Assembly: GCA_036374135.1 (NCBI GenBank)
Contig: DASUUK010000069.1
Coordinates: 1-63,720, forward strand
Length of the DNA: 63,720 nt
Source of the DNA: Euzebyales bacterium
Lineage (GTDB): Bacteria > Actinomycetota > Nitriliruptoria > Euzebyales > JAHELV01
Direction of reading: 5' to 3'
Shown here: piece after piece, positions 1 to 7,841 of the stretch
Layout of the letters: every line of letters begins with the position of its first letter
How positions within the stretch are numbered: position 1 is the stretch's first letter
Notes under the pieces: generated by a model
The model's input: only the letters and a program-made list of their open reading frames with translations
What the model was told of the DNA's origin: nothing
Database searches by the model: none
Translations under genes and position numbers: made by a program

Positions 1-1
1 C

Positions 2-220
2 GGCGACGACCGGTTGGCCAGGCTGACGGCTACCGAGATCCGCATCGTCGAGCTGATCGCGCTCGGCAGGACCAACCGCGAGATCGGCGACGAGATCGGT
101 CTGGCCGAGAAGACGGTCAAGAACTACGTTTCGTCGATCCTGTCGAAGATGCACATGTCACGCCGTGCAGAGGCGGCCGCGTACCTGGCGAGCACTCGCG
201 CGAGGGACGCCGTGATCTGA
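2..220 (+). CDS. LuxR/NarL-type response regulator, C-terminal part (cut by window edge)
   Basis: The reading frame is open from the first bases, so only the C-terminal end of the gene is present. The visible protein is a LuxR-type helix-turn-helix: [21 protein letters not shown] followed by [17 protein letters not shown]. The [10 protein letters not shown] recognition-helix sequence is typical of DevR/DosR- and NarL-like two-component response regulators, so a receiver domain is expected upstream outside the window. The TTG at 14 is internal and not a credible start. The gene ends 149 bp before the PaaA-like gene, which has its own promoter, so it is probably not part of that operon. Confidence 0.8.
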   Translation, partial: GDDRLARLTATEIRIVELIALGRTNREIGDEIGLAEKTVKNYVSSILSKMHMSRRAEAAAYLASTRARDAVI

Positions 221-311
221 CGGCTCGGCTGTCCCCAGCACGTACCTCCCCTCGATCGACGCGGGAGGCGGGTCGGCCATGCGGAACGAACAGTCGCCCA
301 CGGCGCCACCA

Positions 312-340
312 TTGACGCTGACTGACCGGTCGGTTAGTCT
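312..340 (+). promoter_or_regulatory. Promoter with overlapping TetR-type operator for the PaaA-like operon
   Basis: TTGACG at 312-317, a 17-nt spacer and TAGTCT at 335-340 make a plausible -35/-10 pair. Laid over it is the 20-bp near-palindrome GACTGACCGGTCGGTTAGTC (320-339). The same palindrome family occurs at 13048, 13504 and 16048. Binding here would occlude the promoter, so the arrangement fits repression relieved by an acyl-CoA-type ligand. That last point is inference from TetR family behaviour. Confidence 0.75.
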
Positions 341-369
341 GGTCTGACCGTGTTGGGGAGCTAGAGGCC

Positions 370-1308
370 ATGAGCAGAGGCAGCCTGTCGAACGACGAGT
401 TGCGCGAGCGGATCGCGGCCGGACGCCTGGTCGAAGGCGTCGAACACGCCTCCGACGACTACCTCAAGGCGCTCGAGCGGACCCTGATCGTGTCGGCGGA
501 CACCGAGCTGATCAGTGCACCCTCGTACCTGGGCGCGGCCGCGTCAGCGCCGAACACGTCGAGCTACATGTCGATCGTGTCGATCATCCAGGACGAGGTC
601 GGTCACGCCCACATCGCCTACCGGATGCTGCGCGACCTCGGCGTCGATGTGGACGAGCTCGTCTACGGACGCCAGCCACACGAGTTCAAGCACCCCTACG
701 CGTTCGACGTACCGCTCGAGAACTGGTCGGAGATGATCGTCGCGAACGCGTTCTACGACCGCGCGGGCTTCGTGCTGTTGTCGGACGTGTTCGAGCACAC
801 CACGTTCGCCCCGTGGAAGCGAGCGCTCGTCAAGGTCGACCGCGAGGAGACGTTCCACCTGCGTCACGGCGAACGGTGGATCGCGAAGCTCGCGCACGAC
901 GATGATGCCAAGCGTGACATCCAGCGCGCCATGGACTGGATGTTCATCCTGACGCTCGAGTGGTTCGGTCTGCCCGACGAGCTCAAGCGCCACAAGGACC
1001 AGGTCGGGTACGGGCTGAAGGGCAAGACGAACGACGAACTGCGACAGACCTGGATGTCGGCCGTCGTCCCGTTCTGTGACAAGCACGGCTTCGAGGTCCC
1101 CGCGCACTACGACGAGGACGCCGGCGAGTTCGTCATCGACTGCGCCTTCCCGATGGGGTTCGACCCCGAAGCCAAGGAGTGGGACCACGCCAGGGGAGCG
1201 ATCAGCTGGGACGATGTGATGGTCCGCTGGCGCGGACGCGGCCCCTCCAACGAACGGTTCGTCCGTCAGCTGCAGCGCGGCGTCGACCAGCTCTCGCGGG
1301 CGGCGTGA
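370..1308 (+). CDS. paaA: PaaA-like di-iron oxygenase subunit (aryl-CoA epoxidase, catalytic subunit)
   Basis: This 312-residue protein belongs to the PaaA/PaaC family (phenylacetic acid catabolic protein). PaaA is the catalytic di-iron subunit of the complex that epoxidises the ring of phenylacetyl-CoA. Likely iron ligands are visible: E46 in DTELIS, E76 and H79 in QDEVGH, D130 in FYDRAG, and E160/H163 in EETFH. The surrounding sequence differs noticeably from classical PaaA (DEVGHAHIAY rather than DEAGHGLYLY), so it may use another aryl-CoA. The start ATG follows GGGGAG/AGAGG. It overlaps the next gene in TGATG and heads a six- to seven-gene coupled operon. No PaaE-type reductase is seen in the window. 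Family membership is secure; the substrate is inferred only. Confidence 0.87.
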   Translation: MSRGSLSNDELRERIAAGRLVEGVEHASDDYLKALERTLIVSADTELISAPSYLGAAASAPNTSSYMSIVSIIQDEVGHAHIAYRMLRDLGVDVDELVYGRQPHEFKHPYAFDVPLENWSEMIVANAFYDRAGFVLLSDVFEHTTFAPWKRALVKVDREETFHLRHGERWIAKLAHDDDAKRDIQRAMDWMFILTLEWFGLPDELKRHKDQVGYGLKGKTNDELRQTWMSAVVPFCDKHGFEVPAHYDEDAGEFVIDCAFPMGFDPEAKEWDHARGAISWDDVMVRWRGRGPSNERFVRQLQRGVDQLSRAA

Positions 1309-1703
1309 TGATGTCGGGGAGCGGCAGCGCTGGCTCAGGTGCGATCCCGAGCAGTCGGTCGCATGGTGGCGCGGTGGCCGTCGAGCGCTGTGACGGGTCG
1401 GTCGACCGCGATGCGGTGTGGGCGGCGCTGCAGGGTGTCGATGATCCCGAGCTGCCGCTGTCGATCGTCGACCTCGGCCTCGTCCGTCGGCTCGGCATCA
1501 CCGACGGCGTGGTCACGGTCGGGCTGACCTACACGTCGCTCGCCTGCCCGTGCGTCGAGATGATCCGGGAGGACGTGGTCGAGGCGGTCGGCGCGGTGTC
1601 GGGTGTGCACCGTGCCGTCGTGGAGGACGTGCTCGAGCCGTGGACCCGGCGGGACGTCACGCCCCACGGCCTGGAACTGCTCCGCGCGGTGGCGGTGGTC
1701 TGA
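1308..1703 (+). CDS. paaD: PaaD N-terminal domain protein (MIP18/DUF59 family), lacking the zinc ribbon
   Basis: This 131-residue protein carries a MIP18/DUF59 domain like the N-terminal half of PaaD (PaaJ), the maturation factor of phenylacetyl-CoA epoxidase. Signature stretches are VDDPELPLSIVDLGLVR and YTSLACPCVEM, whose cysteines match the reactive Cys of the family. The poorly conserved N-terminal 40 residues may be flexible. The start ATG at 1308 overlaps the stop of the PaaA-like gene (TGATG); ATG 1311 is an alternative. The protein ends at LRAVAVV, where normal PaaD continues into a CxxC...CxxC zinc ribbon. That ribbon is encoded separately at 2833-3024. Confidence 0.82.
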   Translation: MMSGSGSAGSGAIPSSRSHGGAVAVERCDGSVDRDAVWAALQGVDDPELPLSIVDLGLVRRLGITDGVVTVGLTYTSLACPCVEMIREDVVEAVGAVSGVHRAVVEDVLEPWTRRDVTPHGLELLRAVAVV

Positions 1704-1704
1704 C

Positions 1705-1914
1705 GTGGCGCTGCCCGCACACTCCGGCATGCGCGCCTACGAGGTGTACGTGCGCCACGACAAGGAACCGCAGCTGCACCAGGGGGGCGAGGTGCAGGCG
1801 ACGAACGACGATGACGCGGTGATCTTCGCGCACACGCTGTACGACGAACGCCGATGGCAGGACATGTTCGTCGTGCCTGCTGACGCGGTCGTCCGTCTGA
1901 TCGAACCGGAGTGA
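1705..1914 (+). CDS. paaB: PaaB-like small subunit (first copy)
   Basis: This short protein (69 residues from GTG 1705, 61 from ATG 1729) resembles PaaB, the small subunit that bridges PaaA/PaaC dimers. The core reads MRAYEVYVRHDKEP, then AVIFAHTLYDERRW and MFVVPADAVVRL. PaaB proteins have an EVFV start, an A..A...Y.RR segment and a WVV..S.I segment in the same order. It is shorter than E. coli PaaB (about 95 residues). It lies 1 nt after the PaaD-like stop and overlaps the next gene. The exact start is uncertain because neither candidate has a strong ribosome binding site. Confidence 0.72.
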   Translation: MALPAHSGMRAYEVYVRHDKEPQLHQGGEVQATNDDDAVIFAHTLYDERRWQDMFVVPADAVVRLIEPE

Positions 1915-2123
1915 CCATGGAGCACCTGGTGTTCGGACGGACCGAGTACGCCGAACCGCTGGCGTTCGTGACGACCGTTGACGCGGCCTCGACGCCGGCG
2001 CTGGAGGACCTGGACGTCGGCACCGACTGGCTGGAGCTGGTCGTCATTCCCGCCGACGCGATCATCTGGATCCTGCGCGACGGCGCCCCCGCGCCCCGCC
2101 GCGAGCGGGAGCGGGTCGCATGA
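1911..2123 (+). CDS. Second PaaB-like small subunit (diverged paralogue)
   Basis: This 70-residue protein (or 68 from ATG 1917) has the same layout as its upstream neighbour. It starts MEHLVFGRTEYAEPLAF and ends in DWLELVVIPADAIIWIL, matching WQDMFVVPADAVVRL of the first copy. I read it as a diverged tandem paralogue of PaaB, so the complex may hold two different small subunits. It starts inside the stop of the previous gene (GTGA) and ends in an ATGA overlap with the PaaC-like gene, so all three are translationally coupled. The paralogy call rests on a short similarity and should be confirmed with a profile search. Confidence 0.6.
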   Translation: MTMEHLVFGRTEYAEPLAFVTTVDAASTPALEDLDVGTDWLELVVIPADAIIWILRDGAPAPRRERERVA

Positions 2124-2881
2124 CATCGCCCTACGCCGAAGCGACGCGCGAGGCGGCGATCGACGACGGCATCGCCAACCTGCTCGGCGTGGTCGCCGAC
2201 AACAAGTACCACCTCGGTCGGTGGCTGTCGCAGTGGGCGGTCGGCGCGCCGGGCCTCGAGAGCGCCGTCGCCGCCGCTGGCATCGCGCAGGGTCACCTGG
2301 GACAGGCCCGCACGCTGTATCCGTTGGTCGACGAACTGATCGACGGGGGCTTTGCGAGCCCGGACGAGGGCCGGACGCGGCGCTACAACATGGCGGCGCT
2401 CGATGCGCCGTTCGAGACGTGGGGTCAGGCCGTGGCCACCATGTTCCTGGTCGACCCCGCACTCGACGTGGTGCTGCGTGCGCTCCAGCCGCCGGCGGAG
2501 GACCAGGTGCGCCGCCTGCACCGCGTGCTCGACGAGTCGCGTTTCAACACCGAGTTCGCGCGCGGGCGGCTGGTGGAGCTCACGACGCGGTGGGAGCACG
2601 GCCGGAGCCATCTGACCGGGCCCCTGACCACGGTGCTGCCCGAGGTGCTGTGCTGGTTCGGCCCGGACGGCGAGGAGGGCGTCCGGATCCTCCGCGAGGC
2701 AAGTGTGCTCACGGCTGACGGCGCGGGCATGCGCTCGGCGTACCTCGACGTCGTCGCGCCCGTGCTGCTCGACCTCGAGTACGACATCGGCGTATCGGGA
2801 ACACCCGGCGATCGGACCTGTGAGGAGCTGCCGTGGGAGCACTGGAACCCGCTCCAGCGCCGCCTGGAGACGACGGCCTGA
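2120..2881 (+). CDS. paaC: PaaC-like structural subunit of aryl-CoA epoxidase
   Basis: This 253-residue protein is a member of the PaaA/PaaC ferritin-like family and matches PaaC in size and order. PaaC is the non-catalytic partner that stabilises PaaA. Recognisable segments are DNKYHLGRWLSQW (PaaC: D.ryylG.rL.eW), AGIAQGHLGQARTLY (the remnant of the metal-binding helix, lacking the full ExxH set), and WEHGRSHLTGPL near the expected C-terminal helix. The loss of a complete EXXH pair agrees with a structural role. It is coupled to the previous gene (ATGA), and the zinc-ribbon gene starts inside its 3' end. Confidence 0.8.
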   Translation: MTSPYAEATREAAIDDGIANLLGVVADNKYHLGRWLSQWAVGAPGLESAVAAAGIAQGHLGQARTLYPLVDELIDGGFASPDEGRTRRYNMAALDAPFETWGQAVATMFLVDPALDVVLRALQPPAEDQVRRLHRVLDESRFNTEFARGRLVELTTRWEHGRSHLTGPLTTVLPEVLCWFGPDGEEGVRILREASVLTADGAGMRSAYLDVVAPVLLDLEYDIGVSGTPGDRTCEELPWEHWNPLQRRLETTA

Positions 2882-3024
2882 CCTGCCCCTGGTGCGGCTC
2901 TGACCGTGTCGAGCAGATTGCGGCGTACGGCTCGCTGCTCATGACCGCGCAGTGGTTCTGCAACGCGTGCGGGAGCCCGTTCGAGCGCGTCCGTCACCGG
3001 GGTGGGAGGGACGCCGATGGGTGA
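2833..3024 (+). CDS. PaaD zinc-ribbon domain encoded as a separate small protein
   Basis: This 63-residue protein carries the zinc ribbon that normally forms the C-terminus of PaaD. The pattern is CPWCGSDRVEQIAAYGS then WFCNACGSPFERVR, compared with CP.C.S......FGSTACK..Y.C..C.EPF in classical PaaD. The four cysteines (two CxxC pairs) are present. The GTG start at 2833 lies inside the PaaC-like gene but is preceded by GAGGAG at 2822-2827 with a 5-nt gap, which strongly supports expression of this frame. It overlaps the next gene by 8 nt. It probably works with the DUF59 protein at 1308-1703 as a two-piece PaaD. Confidence 0.82.
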   Translation: MGALEPAPAPPGDDGLTCPWCGSDRVEQIAAYGSLLMTAQWFCNACGSPFERVRHRGGRDADG

Positions 3025-3787
3025 CCCGGTGCTCGTCGCCACCGACGAGGGCACCCGGTGGATCACCCTTCACCGGCCGGACGTCCGCAACGCCATCGAC
3101 GTGGAGACGCAGGAGGCGCTGGCGGCCGCACTCGCCGACGCGGCGGTCGACGGCGATGTCGACGCGATCGTGCTGACCGGGACCGACCCCGCGTTCTCGG
3201 CGGGCGGGGACCTGTCCCGCTTCGACGAGACCGATCACATCCCGTTCCGGTTCGCCAGCCATGACCTGACGCAGGTCGTCGGACTGATCGAGCGCATCGA
3301 GAAGCCGGTCGTGGCCGCGCTCAATGGCGTCGCGACGGGTGTCGGTGCCCAGCTCGCCCTTGCCTGCGACGTGCGGATCGCGTCGGAGCGTGCGCGGCTG
3401 CTGTGGCGTGAGGGCCACCTGGGTCTCCTGCCTGCGCACGGCGGGATCGCGCGGCTGGTCCAGTTGGTCGGCCTGGCGCCGGCCCGTGACCTGGTGCTGG
3501 GCGGTTACGACCTCGACGCGGAACGTGCGCATGCCATCGGCCTTGTCAGCGAGGTCGTCGCGCACGACGTGCTCCACGATTGCGTGCGTGACCGGCTCCG
3601 GTTGATCGCGGGTCGCAGCCCGGACGCGTATGCGGTCGCCAAGCGCGTCCTGGGCACGGTTGCCGGGCTGCCGCTGTCGACGGGACTGAGCGTCGAGACG
3701 CTCGGTCAGAGCCTGCTGGTCGGCACCGACGAGTTCGCCGAACGCCTCGCGCGCGCCCGCGACCGGTCCGCTGGCCGGCCCGACTGA
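3017..3787 (+). CDS. Enoyl-CoA hydratase/isomerase family protein
   Basis: This 256-residue crotonase-fold protein is the last gene of the PaaA-like operon. The oxyanion-hole segments are visible as AFSAGGDLSRF and GVATGVGAQLALACD, followed by EGHLGLLPAHGG. At the two positions that carry catalytic Glu in true hydratases the sequence reads GAQLALACD and REGHLG, so it may be an isomerase or hydrolase rather than a standard hydratase. In the phenylacetate pathway such proteins act as the 1,2-epoxide isomerase (PaaG) or hydratase (PaaF). The ATG at 3017 is chosen because GGGAGG lies just upstream; GTG 3002 is the longer alternative. A long hairpin follows the gene. Confidence 0.82.
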   Translation: MGDPVLVATDEGTRWITLHRPDVRNAIDVETQEALAAALADAAVDGDVDAIVLTGTDPAFSAGGDLSRFDETDHIPFRFASHDLTQVVGLIERIEKPVVAALNGVATGVGAQLALACDVRIASERARLLWREGHLGLLPAHGGIARLVQLVGLAPARDLVLGGYDLDAERAHAIGLVSEVVAHDVLHDCVRDRLRLIAGRSPDAYAVAKRVLGTVAGLPLSTGLSVETLGQSLLVGTDEFAERLARARDRSAGRPD

Positions 3788-3808
3788 CTCGCCCACGCCG
3801 GCCGGGGC

Positions 3809-3874
3809 GAGCGAGCCGATTCGGACATCGGGGACACGGCGGGCGGTGTCCGTGCTGTCCGAATCGGGTCGCTC
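3809..3874. terminator. Long inverted repeat after the PaaA-like operon (repeat copy 1)
   Basis: Two 29-nt arms (3809-3837 and 3846-3874) pair with only four mismatches around the loop GGCGGGCG. The core CGGACATCGGGGACAC pairs with GTGTCCGTGCTGTCCG. It starts 21 nt after the enoyl-CoA hydratase stop, so a transcription-terminating hairpin is likely, although there is no U-tract. An almost identical element occurs at 9988-10065, including the same loop, so it is also a dispersed repeat. Confidence 0.72.
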
Positions 3875-3954
3875 ACGGCGGCAGCGGTCAGTAATGGTTG
3901 CTTCGAGGTCCAAAGACGCCACACCGCCGGCTCGCCCGTGATAGCTTGTTCATC

Positions 3955-4028
3955 AGTCCTGCCAAGACCCGCAGGCCTTGCTCGGGTCGTGGTGGCAACC
4001 ACGCAGCTTCTACGTGGATGGCAGGACT
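3955..4028 (+). ncRNA. Candidate structured leader RNA upstream of the polysaccharide cluster
   Basis: A perfect 10-bp closing helix (AGTCCTGCCA at 3955-3964 with TGGCAGGACT at 4019-4028) encloses two further hairpins. One is GACCCG/CGGGTC (3966-3971/3983-3988); the other is GTGGT/ACCAC with loop GGCA (3989-3993/3998-4002). A 16-nt single-stranded segment, GCAGCTTCTACGTGGA, precedes the closing strand. This three-helix junction lies 117 nt before the first polysaccharide gene. I could not match it to the c-di-GMP, c-di-AMP, SAM, cobalamin or fluoride riboswitch consensus as I remember them. Its role as a cis-regulatory RNA is inference. Confidence 0.42.
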
Positions 4029-4144
4029 TCGGTGAAGGATCAGCTACACCTGCGGGTTGTGGCGTGCAGCGCGGTCGTGCGCACAGCGCCGTCGGCTGGT
4101 GACCGTTCGCAGCGGCCGCGCGCGACGTCTCGCGCACCGCGAAC

Positions 4145-5416
4145 ATGATCGCGGTCGCACTGTCGGTGCTCTACGTGCTGTTTATCGCGGGCCTGTTGGG
4201 CTTCGCGTGCGTCAGCCTGTGGTGGATGGTCCACGTCTGGACGTCGCCCGAGTTGGTGCGCGCGTCCACGTTCGTCTCGCAGCCGGCGCCGGGGCTGCCG
4301 CTCAGCTTCACGTTGCTGGTGCCGGCCCGGCATGAGCAGAACGTGCTGGCCGACACGTTGGCCGGCTTGGCGGCCCAGCGGTACCCCCGCCTGCAGATCA
4401 TCGTGATCGTCGGCGCCGACGATCCCGCGACGACCGCGGTGGCCGAACGTCTGTCTGCACGCTTCCCCGCGCGCATCGACGTGGTCGTCGACCCGGCGCC
4501 GCAGAGCAAACCGGGAGCGCTGAACGTCGCACTCCCGCACGTCAGGGGTGAGATCGTCGGCATCTTTGACGCCGAGGACGAGGTCCACCCCGACCTCCTC
4601 GCGGCGATCGATCGTCAGTTCCGCGCGACCGGCGCCGACATCGTGCAGGCCGGTGTCCAGCTGATGAACCACGACTCGAGCTGGTACGCGCTGCGCAACG
4701 TGCTCGAGTACTACTTCCACTTCCGCAGCCGTCTGCACCGGTACGCCGAGCTGGGCCTGGTCCCGCTGGGTGGCAACACGGTGTTCGCCCGCACCGGAGC
4801 CATCCGCCGCATCGGTGGCTGGGACACTGACTGCCTGGCGGAGGACTGCGATCTGGGCATCCGTATGTCGTCCGCCGGCGCCCGCGTCGCGGTGTGCTAC
4901 GACGCCGACCTCGTGACGCGCGAGGAGACACCGGACACGCTGGCGTCGTTCGTCCGGCAGCGGACGCGGTGGAACCAGGGGTTCCTGCAGGTGCTCCGCA
5001 AGGGAGACTGGGCGCGGCTGCGCACCGGTCGGCAGCGCGTGCTGGCCCGGCTGGTGCTCGCGATGCCGTTCCTGCAGGCGTTCACGGGACTGGCTGTGGT
5101 GGTGGCGCTGGTCACCATCCTGTGGCTGCAGGTGCCGATCGGTCTGGCGCTGTTCAGCTTCACGCCGCTGATCCCACTGTTGGCGACCCTGGCGGTCGAG
5201 GTCGCGGCGCTGCGCGAGTTCTGCGCCGTCTACGGTCGCCGGGCCAGGATCGTCGACCACGCCCGGCTGATCATCGGCGCGTTCCCGTACCAGATGCTCC
5301 TCGCGGCCGCGGCCGTACGCGCGGTGGCCCGCGAGCGTCGTGGCGAACGCGGGTGGGAGAAGACCGCACACCACGGACTGCATCGCGCGCCGGCGCGTGT
5401 GGAGTCGACGGCATGA
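4145..5416 (+). CDS. Processive family 2 glycosyltransferase, cellulose-synthase-like, membrane
   Basis: This 423-residue protein has an N-terminal membrane helix (residues 1-28), a cytoplasmic GT-A domain and C-terminal membrane helices near 290-350. GT2 motifs are in order: DAED at 142-145, TDCLAED at 228-234 and QRTRW at 272-276. The Q..RW motif is the mark of processive polymerising enzymes such as cellulose, hyaluronan and related synthases. No PilZ domain is fused. The ATG at 4145 has only a weak ribosome binding site and sits 117 nt after a candidate structured RNA. It ends in ATGA with the next gene, so it is the first gene of a five-gene coupled operon. The polymer made is unknown. 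Confidence 0.87.
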   Translation: MIAVALSVLYVLFIAGLLGFACVSLWWMVHVWTSPELVRASTFVSQPAPGLPLSFTLLVPARHEQNVLADTLAGLAAQRYPRLQIIVIVGADDPATTAVAERLSARFPARIDVVVDPAPQSKPGALNVALPHVRGEIVGIFDAEDEVHPDLLAAIDRQFRATGADIVQAGVQLMNHDSSWYALRNVLEYYFHFRSRLHRYAELGLVPLGGNTVFARTGAIRRIGGWDTDCLAEDCDLGIRMSSAGARVAVCYDADLVTREETPDTLASFVRQRTRWNQGFLQVLRKGDWARLRTGRQRVLARLVLAMPFLQAFTGLAVVVALVTILWLQVPIGLALFSFTPLIPLLATLAVEVAALREFCAVYGRRARIVDHARLIIGAFPYQMLLAAAAVRAVARERRGERGWEKTAHHGLHRAPARVESTA

Positions 5417-7146
5417 CGACGACTTCCGCGCCCCGGGTGCCGGTGGCCCGCCGCCCGGCCGGTGTCGCCGCCGCGGCCGGCACCACCTGGACGGCGCAGC
5501 TGGCGTCCTGGCTGCACACGCATGCGACGTCGATCGTCGTCGTCTCGGTCGCACTCGGCGCCATTGCGGTCGTCCACGCGTGGGGGATGGCGACGTTCCC
5601 CGTGCGCTTCGACGACGAGGGAACCTACGTCTCCCAGGCATGGTCGCTGCTGACCAGAGGCGCGCTGTCGCCGTACACCTACTGGTACGACCACCCACCA
5701 CTCGGCTGGATGCAACTGGCGGGCTGGTTCGCCTCGACGGGAGCGCTCGATCGCGGCGGGAACGCGGTGACGGCCGGCCGCGAGGCCATGCTGGTCGCCC
5801 ACCTGGTCTCGAGCGGTCTGCTGTACGTCCTGGCGCGACGGTTGGGGTTCGCGCGGGGGTGGTCCGTCGTCGCGCTCGTGCTCTACACCGCGTCGCCGCT
5901 GGCGTTGTCGATGCATCGCATGGTGTTCCTGGACAACCTCGCGATGCCCTGGCTCATCGGTGCGTTCGTGCTCGCCTGCACACCGCGGCATCGCCTGTCG
6001 GCCTACGCGGGCGCCGCGCTGTGTTTCGCCGGCGCCGTGTTGTCGAAGGAGACGTTCCTGCTCGTGCTGCCGGCGCTCGTCTACCAGATGTGGCGCAACA
6101 CCGACGCCGCCAACCGGATGTACGCGTGGTCGCTGTTCTGGTCCGTGCTGGTGCTCACCGGGCTGCTGTACCCGGTGTATGCGCTGCTCAGGGGCGAGCT
6201 GCTCACGTCGCCCGATCGTGTGTCGGTCATCGACGCGATCGCGTTCCAGCTCGGCCGCACCGGGGGCGACTCGGCGGAGACCATCCGCAACTGGGTGCAG
6301 TTGGATCCGTGGCTGCTCGGCCTCGGCGCGGCTGCCGCGTGTGTGGCGCTGTTCATCCCGAGGCTGCGTCCGTACGCGTTGATGGCCGCGATCCATGGCC
6401 TGATCGTGCTGCGCCCCGGCTACCTGCCGGTGCCCTATGTGGTCGCCGCACTCATGCCCGCGTCACTCCTGGTCGCCGGTGCCTTCGACGCACTGTCCAG
6501 AGCGGCGTTGCCCCGGGCCCGTGTCGGTGCGCTCCCCGCGGTCGTCAGCGTGCTCGCGGCTCTGGTGCTCACCGCACTGATCGGGCCGACGTGGGTCGAA
6601 GGTGTACGGACCGCCGCGACCCACGATCAGGACGCGGCGCTGCGGGCGGCGCAACGGTGGGTCACCGCCAACGTCGAGCCGGACGCACGACTGCTGGTGG
6701 ACAACTCACTGTGGCTCGATCTCGTCGCCGCACGCTTCCCGGAGCGCAACGTCGTCTGGTTCTACAAACTCGATCTCGACCCGGCCGGTGTCGGCGTCGC
6801 GTTCCCACGGGGTCATCGCGCCTTCGACTACGTCATCGCGAGCGAGATCGTCCGCGACTCCGCCGAGGACCTTCCCGAGATCGGAGCGGCGCTGGACAAC
6901 AGCGTCACCGTCGCCACGTTCGGTGACCGCGAACCCGTCGAGGTGCGACGCATCCATCGCGGGGGCGTGCCGGCGCGCGTGACGTCCGACCGCCAGTTCG
7001 TCGTTGACCACTACCGCGAGTTCCTCGATCGCGCGCCGCGCCGCGACGAGCTGACCGGCTGGCTGCATCGGTTGCGGACGGGCACCACGCACGACGAGGT
7101 CATCCAGGCACTCGCCGACGCGGCCTACCGAAGGGAGCACCGCTGA
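5413..7146 (+). CDS. PMT/ArnT-type membrane glycosyltransferase with C-terminal DUF4214-like domain
   Basis: This 577-residue polytopic protein has the opening of GT39/GT83 enzymes: a first membrane helix, then FDDEGTYVSQAW with the acidic pair of the first outer loop, and YDHPPLGWMQL. About ten membrane helices follow to residue 410, then a soluble region. Such enzymes move sugars from polyprenyl-phosphate donors outside the membrane. The last 50 residues (DRQFVVDHYREFLDRAPRRDELTGWLHRL...) look like a DUF4214 module, usually found in secreted proteins and unusual on this scaffold. It is coupled by ATGA overlaps at both ends. The next gene makes a likely polyprenyl-phosphate sugar donor. Confidence 0.83.
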   Translation: MTTTSAPRVPVARRPAGVAAAAGTTWTAQLASWLHTHATSIVVVSVALGAIAVVHAWGMATFPVRFDDEGTYVSQAWSLLTRGALSPYTYWYDHPPLGWMQLAGWFASTGALDRGGNAVTAGREAMLVAHLVSSGLLYVLARRLGFARGWSVVALVLYTASPLALSMHRMVFLDNLAMPWLIGAFVLACTPRHRLSAYAGAALCFAGAVLSKETFLLVLPALVYQMWRNTDAANRMYAWSLFWSVLVLTGLLYPVYALLRGELLTSPDRVSVIDAIAFQLGRTGGDSAETIRNWVQLDPWLLGLGAAAACVALFIPRLRPYALMAAIHGLIVLRPGYLPVPYVVAALMPASLLVAGAFDALSRAALPRARVGALPAVVSVLAALVLTALIGPTWVEGVRTAATHDQDAALRAAQRWVTANVEPDARLLVDNSLWLDLVAARFPERNVVWFYKLDLDPAGVGVAFPRGHRAFDYVIASEIVRDSAEDLPEIGAALDNSVTVATFGDREPVEVRRIHRGGVPARVTSDRQFVVDHYREFLDRAPRRDELTGWLHRLRTGTTHDEVIQALADAAYRREHR

Positions 7147-7841
7147 TGAGTCCGTTGCTGTCCGTCATCGTGCCGACCCGCAACGAGGCGGCGAACGTCG
7201 TGCCGTTGACGCGCCGCGTCACAGCCGTACTCGAGGATGCGGAGTGGGAGCTGATCTTCGTCGACGACTCCGACGACGCCACGCCCGACGTCATCGCCGC
7301 GCTGGGCGATCGACGCGTCCGCGTGCTCCACCGCAGCGCCGGTCAGCGCCGGGGTGGCCTGTCGGGGGCCGTGTGTGAGGGCTTCTCAGCCGCCCGCGGT
7401 GATGCACTCGCGGTCATGGACGGCGACCTGCAGCACGACCCGGCCATGCTCGTCCACCTGTGGCGCGCATTGGATGACGTCGACGTCGTGATCGCGAGTC
7501 GGTACGCGGCCGGTGACGGAACGGGAGGCCTCGACGGCCTCGGTCGTGTACTCGTGTCGAGGGTCAGCAGGACCGCCGCACGATTGCTGCTGCGGCGGGC
7601 GCGGCCGGTGCGCGATCCGCTGGCCGGGTTCTTCGCCTGTCGTCGTCGCGTGGTCCACGACGCCCCGCTGCGGCCCGTGGGATTCAAGATCCTGTTGGAG
7701 GTCCTCGTCCGCGGTTCCTGGGAGACGGTCCGCGAGTTGCCGTACGAGATGTCGGAGCGGCTGGCGGGCGCGTCGAACGCGTCCCTGCGGGAGGGCATCC
7801 GTTTCGGCACCCACCTCCTGCGGCTGCGCCTGTCGTCGTGA
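7146..7841 (+). CDS. Dolichol-phosphate-mannose-synthase-like family 2 glycosyltransferase
   Basis: This 231-residue soluble GT2 protein begins LLSVIVPTRNEAANV and has FVDDSDDATP and VMDGDLQHDP, where DGDLQHDP is the donor-binding motif of DPM1/polyprenyl-phosphate sugar synthases. It likely makes a polyprenyl-phosphate hexose used by the PMT-type transferase just upstream. No membrane anchor is fused; the following GtrA protein may supply membrane association or flipping. It overlaps its neighbours at both ends (TGATG and GTGA). Confidence 0.85.
   Translation: MSPLLSVIVPTRNEAANVVPLTRRVTAVLEDAEWELIFVDDSDDATPDVIAALGDRRVRVLHRSAGQRRGGLSGAVCEGFSAARGDALAVMDGDLQHDPAMLVHLWRALDDVDVVIASRYAAGDGTGGLDGLGRVLVSRVSRTAARLLLRRARPVRDPLAGFFACRRRVVHDAPLRPVGFKILLEVLVRGSWETVRELPYEMSERLAGASNASLREGIRFGTHLLRLRLSS

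Noticed and set aside
3941-4040. A tRNA or a c-di-GMP riboswitch at the structured leader
   Set aside because: No cloverleaf with T-loop and acceptor end can be drawn, and the conserved c-di-GMP riboswitch nucleotides are missing.
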